The notes below the pieces were generated by a model, which ran no database searches, was not told the DNA's origin, and saw nothing but the letters and a program-made list of their open reading frames with translations. Positions 58,891 through 64,000 of a DNA stretch of 64,000 bases are shown in pieces. How positions within the stretch are numbered: the stretch's first letter is position 1; each line of letters opens with the position of its first letter. A program made the translations under genes and the position numbers. Source of the DNA: Progne subis subis (taxonomy: Eukaryota > Chordata > Aves > Passeriformes > Hirundinidae); NCBI GenBank assembly GCA_022316685.1, contig JAKJHU010000108.1, positions 1,054,001 to 1,118,000 on the forward strand. Reading direction: 5' to 3'.

Positions 58891-59129
58891 GAAGATTTTC
58901 CTTTTTTTTTTTTTTTTTCCCTCTTCTGGATGCTGTTGCTGTTTCTCCATCCCACTGTACCCATATGGATTTTGTGCTTCCTAAGGTTAGGGAGAAGGGA
59001 AAATTGCCACAGGAACATCCCCAGATCTCTTTGTTAGCAGCAGGGCACTGTGTTTATGGGGCTGGGGAGGGGAGGGTAACTGCTAAACTACCTCCAAAAT
59101 TTGGGGGGGCTGCTGAGAGTCTGGGTGGG
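58891..59129. other. No gene seen; T17 run
   Basis: T17 at 58902-58918. The rest is unique sequence. Confidence 0.6.
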
Positions 59130-59185
59130 CACAGAATCACAGAAGAGCTGAGGCTGAAGAGACCTCTGGAGATGGCAAGGTGACA
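59130..59185 (-). mobile_element. CR1 LINE fragment, terminal 55 bp
   Basis: GGCACAGAATCACAGAAGAG, CTGAGGCTGAAGAGACCTCT and GGAGATGGCAAGGTGAC match the extreme CR1 3' end in reverse. Confidence 0.75.
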
Positions 59186-60539
59186 CAAAGCTGGACGAGT
59201 CTCCACACTGCCCTTTTAAACAGCACAAAACCTTTAAAACCCCGGTGCTAAAACAGCTCTGGACACCCAGAACACCCAGGTGAAGGCTCTGGAAGCTGCT
59301 GATAATGGTGGCATTCCCACCCGAGGCCTATCTGGGGGAGTTTCCTGCTTATTGTTCTGGCAGAGACTTGAACCAACAATTAAAATTAATTTCAAGGTTT
59401 TGCAGTCAGAGTCCTCAGAGAGCCACGGTGACTTGGCAGCTGGAGCTGTGCAAGACCAAGGTTTCAGTCCCATACCTAATTAACCAGGCTGAATTAGGTT
59501 CCCTCTCTCCTGCTGATGGTTCTTCGTTGCCAATAAATTACCCTGTGCATGTTTTTTATTTTTTTTTTTCCCCTTCCTTCGGTCGTGCTAAGTTTCCAGC
59601 AGCCCCACTCTCCTCCCCCGTTTGTCACTTTTATTGCAGCGCTATCACAGACGCAGAGTTGAAGGCACTTCATCAATCCTGCCGAGCTCTTGTGTCTCTT
59701 TGCAACTCGCTGCAGCTCTGGAGAAGATTCCTCCAGGGTTCAGCAGCTCCACTAGGAAACCTTGGCGTTCTTGCTTGTCCATTTATTTCCTAACGCTGCA
59801 AGTTAAGGCCATTTGCCTCTTAGAGCTCACTGCTAAACAAAAATCCCTCCCGGGGTCAGCTCCTGAAATACGGGGGTAAAACAAACTCAAATGTTCCTGC
59901 TTGACACAAAACTCACTCCAAATCCTAAGATTTTTAATTTTTCCCTCCTCCCATCCTGACATTTCTCCAGCTGTGCCTCTCCAGAGGGTTAAAGCCACGG
60001 TGTTTTGGTAGAGGAAGAAGCTGGGCTTGGGCTGGGCTTGCAGCACCCTGAACAACCCTAAATGCAGCGTTCCCCGAAGGAAGAGAAAACCACCACGAAG
60101 TTTGGTAGCTTGGCACCAAAGGTGTGCGATTCCCACACCAGTGGGGCTGATTCCACCCAGCCCTGGTTTGTCTGGGACAGCAAATCCCCAGATCCCCGTC
60201 AGCTCCTGCTGAACAACTTCGGGCTGCAAGCTCAACACGAGCTCAAGCTGAGAAGCGACCTGGATACCTGGGCTATGATGAGCAGCACTTTAATTTTTAA
60301 GTAAAAATTCAAGTTTTCAGCCAGAACACAGGTGAAAAAGAAGCTTGGCTCGCAAAGGAAAGAAATGTAAATATTATTAATTATTAGAGGCAAAAAATTC
60401 CAGCGGTGGAGGATAAAAATGCAACCCCCAGCTATGGTCCAGTCCAAGCCCTGGCTGTATCAAGGTTGAGAACCACAACAAGAGCAATGTAACCCAGAAA
60501 GAATAATGACCCCAGCAGCTCTTGGAGCTCCCAAAAAGC
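59186..60539. other. No gene seen
   Basis: Unique sequence. Overlapping frames on both strands around 59234-59880 and 59783-60304 have no recognised domain. Confidence 0.55.
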
Positions 60540-60722
60540 CATGGAAGAGGCAGGGAACACTTCCAGGGATAGGCAGCCCCAACTTCTCCAGGAAACCAGT
60601 GCCAGGGCCTCACCACCCTCACAATAAAGATTATTTTTCCCTAATATCCAACCTAATTCCACCAACTTTCAGTTTGGAGCCGTTCCCCCTTTTCCTGCCA
60701 CTCCTCACGTGAGACACCAAAC
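60540..60722 (-). mobile_element. CR1 LINE fragment, about 180 bp
   Basis: AACACTTCCAGGGATAGGCA, CCAGTGCCAGGGCCTCACCA, CCCTCACAATAAAGATTATT, TTTCCCTAATATCCAACCTA and TTTGGAGCCGTTCCCCC match CR1 in reverse. The 3' terminal core is absent. Confidence 0.92.
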
Positions 60723-62739
60723 CCTGAGAGGGGCTCAGTAACTGTGAAATTACTGGAGTTTTTTTTTAATTCCTCAGGTGGATATTAAACTGAGCACCAC
60801 AGACCTCACACAGGGTTTGTTTATCACAGCTATCAAGGGACGCACTGCAGAGACTCCGAAGGCAGGGGCAGCAGAATTAAAAATGTAAATGTATTTATTT
60901 CTGATATCGGGTTCAGATTCCATGCGCCCCCACCCCACTTCCTGAAAATCAGTGTGGATAAGCCTCTGCCACCAGATTTCCAAGACAGCTTCCTGCAACA
61001 GGACTGGAGGCATATGCCATCAGCACCTGAATATTACTTTGTTGGTAGGGACCAGCCATATGTTTCCTATTTGAAAAAAAAAAAATTACTTTATATCACA
61101 GGAAACCACTTTTTCTAGCAACAATAGCAGAGGTTCTTGTAACCGTTTCACCCATGGAGGGGGAAGAAATGAAGACAAAGCACCCCATTGGAACAGCTTT
61201 CTCCAAGGCACAAGTGGAACCCAGGTTTGGAGGCTTCCTATTCAACAAATTTTAGGTTGTGATTAATTTATTCAGCGAAATGGTGCTGTGGCAACAGCAG
61301 CCAGGGGAAATTAAAAGACTTCAGGATATGAACAACATGTTGGAATAGTGTCAGCTTCCTCCGTCACCGAGCCTGGAACCAAAGCTCAGCTTTATATAGG
61401 GACAGAAAACACGGAATGTGACAGAATGCTTGGCGCTCTGACAGGGAGACACCTCTCCACCACGAAAACTGAGACCCAGCCACTCAACACAGAATTTCCA
61501 AAATCACATTAGAGACAGTCCCTGACGCTGCACACAACCATAACATGGAGCGCCTGCGATGGGAGGCAGATGGGAGCCTGCCAAAGCCGTGTTACGTTTT
61601 TTCATTTGAAAAGGAAACTTTCTTTCAAACAATATTATTTGCTCTGACAGTGATTTTCCTCCTGGAAAACATCCTGAGCACATTTCCATGGGAAGGAGCA
61701 CTGCATCACCCCTGAGCCTGGGACAGGGAGAGGGACCAAGGAGGGCTCAAACAGCACTGCAGTCACAAGGCACCAAGATGTCTTATTGCTGGAACCTAAA
61801 CCATTTGGGCTTTCAACTACAATATTTAGTATTTGATTTCTAGCAGGAATAAGAAGGAAAAAAAAAAAAAAAAATTGTCTTCATCAGAAGCCCTTCTGGA
61901 AAAGCTCCACATCCCATTCCTGCTTTGCCAGCTGGCCAAGCATCCAGAAACATGGCACTGAGCTTGTGGATATTTATTTCCCTTGGATATTGAGGTAGAT
62001 ATTTGATGCGTCTCTTGACGGAAACCAAAATTGTACAAAGTTTTGAGGAAAAGCAACGACAACCAGGAAGGTTTTCCAGCCATGGGAGGGGTCAGGATTT
62101 CAGTATTATCAAGGTGTTCTGGAGGTGGCAGGGACATCTCCCATCCAAGCCTCCAGCTCTGCTCTGGGGGAAGCAGCTCCATCCTGCTCCTGTCTCAGTT
62201 ACAGCTGGGAGATTTCAGTCGCCAAGGTCAGAAAATCCCCAGTCAGACACAGCTCTAAATCCAGTTCCTCACTGAGTTTAGGTCGTCACAACACATGCTT
62301 GAATTCCAGCTGAGATTCTCCTGATATTTTTTGGGGGAAATGGAAGTACATGACAACCCCTGCCTTGTTCCAAATCTATGCATTTTAGGTTTTATACCAT
62401 GATTTAAATTTCCTCCTGGGGAGTAAAGTACTGCTCATGTAAAACTCCACAGCCTGGCCCAGTTTTGCCTCAATTTAGTTCATAGTGTCCCACTGAAATT
62501 GCCACAAATTTCAAGAAAAATCAAGAAAAGCGTTTCCTCAAGATAATTTGATGTTTCCAGCCCTAATGGAACCGCACAACTCCAAAATGCACGAAAATCA
62601 GCAAACCCTCAAGGTCCAAAAAAAAAAACCAAAAAAAAATTTAAACACAAATTATTATTAATTTTTTTCAGCCAAGAAGATATTTTGGACTGTGGTTTGT
62701 GGTTGGCTGTGGGGGGGTTCAAAGTGCCATCTGCATGGC
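60723..62739. other. No gene seen
   Basis: 2 kb of unique sequence with an A17 run (61858-61874) and A-rich tract near 62618-62638. GGCAGGGACATCTCCCATCC near 62128 is CR1-like but isolated. Confidence 0.55.
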
Positions 62740-63480
62740 AGACAGTAATGGGATGTGATGGGAGCGCAGACACAACACGGCCGCCGCGGCTCCGCCTCAC
62801 CCCCACCATTGTCTCGGAGCCTCTGGGAGCTCTGCCTGCATCTGGCAGAAAAGTTGATCAACTTGGGGTAGCTAATCAGGCTGCTGCAATTTCCGGCCCT
62901 TTCTTTGCCAGATTCCTCAGATCAAAGTTCAAGTCCCAGAATTATTATTCCCCGAATGCTTAATGAGCTCCAACCGAGGGACACCAAAGGCAGAGCTCAA
63001 ACATTGACCGTGCACTTCATTGAGTTTGGCCAATGCGCCTAAAAACAAGAGGGTGGGATCCATGGCATGCAAAATCACAATATACAGATTTGTATTTTAA
63101 TCCAATTAAGATTCCTGCGAGGGGACGGGGACGGCAAAGAGCTCCGGTGGCTTTGTAAAGGGACCTTTGCTTTTCCTCCATATGAAAATTTTGCAAAGGT
63201 GGAATCGGCCTCGTCGTCAATCATTTCTAAAGAGCGCTCCTCTGGGGGAAAAGCAGAGCCCCCACAAGCACAAAAGCCTCCTTGGAGACTGAAGTTCAGG
63301 ATGTTGAAATGCAAAAGTCAGATTTTGCCAGGAGGCATGATTTCTGAAGCCAGATGATTCCACCTCAGATTAATTTATTGAAGATCTTTGCATGCAGAAA
63401 CATTTCTTTGTTCTGGCAAACCCTCCCCGAGTTTTCTATTCACAAATCCTGACCCTTAGGAAAGGCAGCCAAGATTCTTT
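62740..63480. promoter_or_regulatory. Candidate enhancer block with palindrome and DR1/TCF composite
   Basis: Repeat-free block with a GC-rich lead (CGGCCGCCGCGGCTCCG, about 62779-62795), the perfect palindrome AAGTTGATCAACTT (62851-62864), AGATCAAAGTTCA (62919-62931, a DR1-type pair overlapping the TCF/LEF core ATCAAAG), GCATGCAAAATC and TTTTAATCCAATTAAG. Several motif classes in 700 bp suggest an enhancer. Conservation is untested. Confidence 0.4.
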
Positions 63481-63529
63481 CGCGTTATCAGGTCAGAATG
63501 TTCGGGGCCCAATTATTTTAATAGTTACC

Positions 63530-63559
63530 AAAAAAAAAAAAAAAAAAGAAAAAAAAAAG
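63530..63559 (+). repeat. Poly-A tract, A18 plus A9
   Basis: A18 at 63530-63547, then GAAAAAAAAAGA. Confidence 0.9.
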
Positions 63560-64000
63560 AACCTGACAATGGTTCAGAACACCAGTGAGAATAGAATTCA
63601 GGGACTTAACAAATCACTCACTCTAACATCTGGCATGTTCTTTGGAGAAGACTAAACACATGGAGAGTCTCGCTGCAAAAAGTCAATGGAAAGGAATGAT
63701 AATTGCTCATTAGAATGCCTCCTCCACAGGTTATTTTTAACTTCCCCATCTCTTTCTAATCACGGTGCATGTTCAGATGCTCCTGAAAAGGGTCAGTGCT
63801 TAGGTTTCTCCTCTGCAGAAACACGCTCGGAACAAAGCCCTTTAACCAAGCTGAGGATTCACAGGCTGCGCCCAAGGCACCTGTTCTGGGTTTAGTCTCC
63901 AAATAAAACACTCCCAAAACCCCTCAGTCAGCCAAAGGCAAAGCCAGCGAGGGGGGAATGGAGAGCTTTGTTTCAATCTGTGATGCACACAACCGTTTCC
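63560..64000. other. No gene seen
   Basis: Unique sequence to the window end. Nothing recognised. Confidence 0.6.

Noticed and set aside
62110..62230. CR1-like phrase GGCAGGGACATCTCCCATCC
   Set aside because: Only about 20 bases fit and neighbouring CR1 segments are missing.
1..64000. CRISPR arrays, insertion sequences, operons, Shine-Dalgarno sites and riboswitches
   Set aside because: None is present. The sequence is vertebrate nuclear DNA, so bacterial feature types do not apply.

Overview
The window looks like nuclear DNA from a bird, probably a songbird. The basis is about thirteen fragments of avian CR1 LINE 3' ends (core GGTTGGAAGGGACC and its older variants), a small number of very old MIR-like relics, many short microsatellites and no mammalian Alu or L1. 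I find no protein-coding gene, tRNA, rRNA or other recognisable RNA gene. The open frames are short, overlap in several frames and match no family I know. The window therefore reads as a gene desert or the inside of a very large intron. Gene name and chromosome cannot be fixed from sequence alone.

Layout. 1-11 kb: mostly unremarkable sequence with CR1 pieces at 1.4, 4.7-5.2, 7.3-7.6 and 8.5-8.7 kb, GATA, TA, ATT and GGA microsatellites, and two unique AT-rich stretches (1.9-2.06 and 3.1-3.4 kb) that resemble conserved non-coding DNA. 11.9-17.6 kb: free of CR1, full of long A, T, C and G runs, and carrying several unique blocks with homeodomain-, SOX- and POU-like sites. 18.3-21.0 kb: a 79-bp sequence present twice with one mismatch, with a 32-bp minisatellite and a CR1 piece between the copies. 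22-25.5 kb and 29.4-30.4 kb: further unique AT-rich blocks, including a 14-bp perfect palindrome GCATTTGCAAATGC. 33.5-36.4 kb: three CR1 pieces, one a plus-strand copy, and the best MIR relic.

36-46 kb is mostly featureless. 46.4-47.4 kb holds a duplicated A-B segment whose first copy is split by sequence containing a CR1. It is followed by an AT microsatellite (47.65-47.9 kb) and the only clear CpG island (48.14-48.38 kb), with a TATAAAA box about 60 bp beyond it. 56.4-58.9 kb is the strongest candidate regulatory block: a SOX-like dyad, a near-consensus RFX X-box, a perfect DR4 nuclear-receptor element and a T47/A30 inverted homopolymer pair. 62.7-63.5 kb is a second such block, with a 14-bp palindrome and a DR1/TCF composite.

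No genes can be shown to work together here. The unifying inference is a CR1-poor, motif-rich regulatory landscape of the kind seen around vertebrate developmental regulators. Conservation could not be measured, so all 'candidate conserved non-coding' calls are inference.
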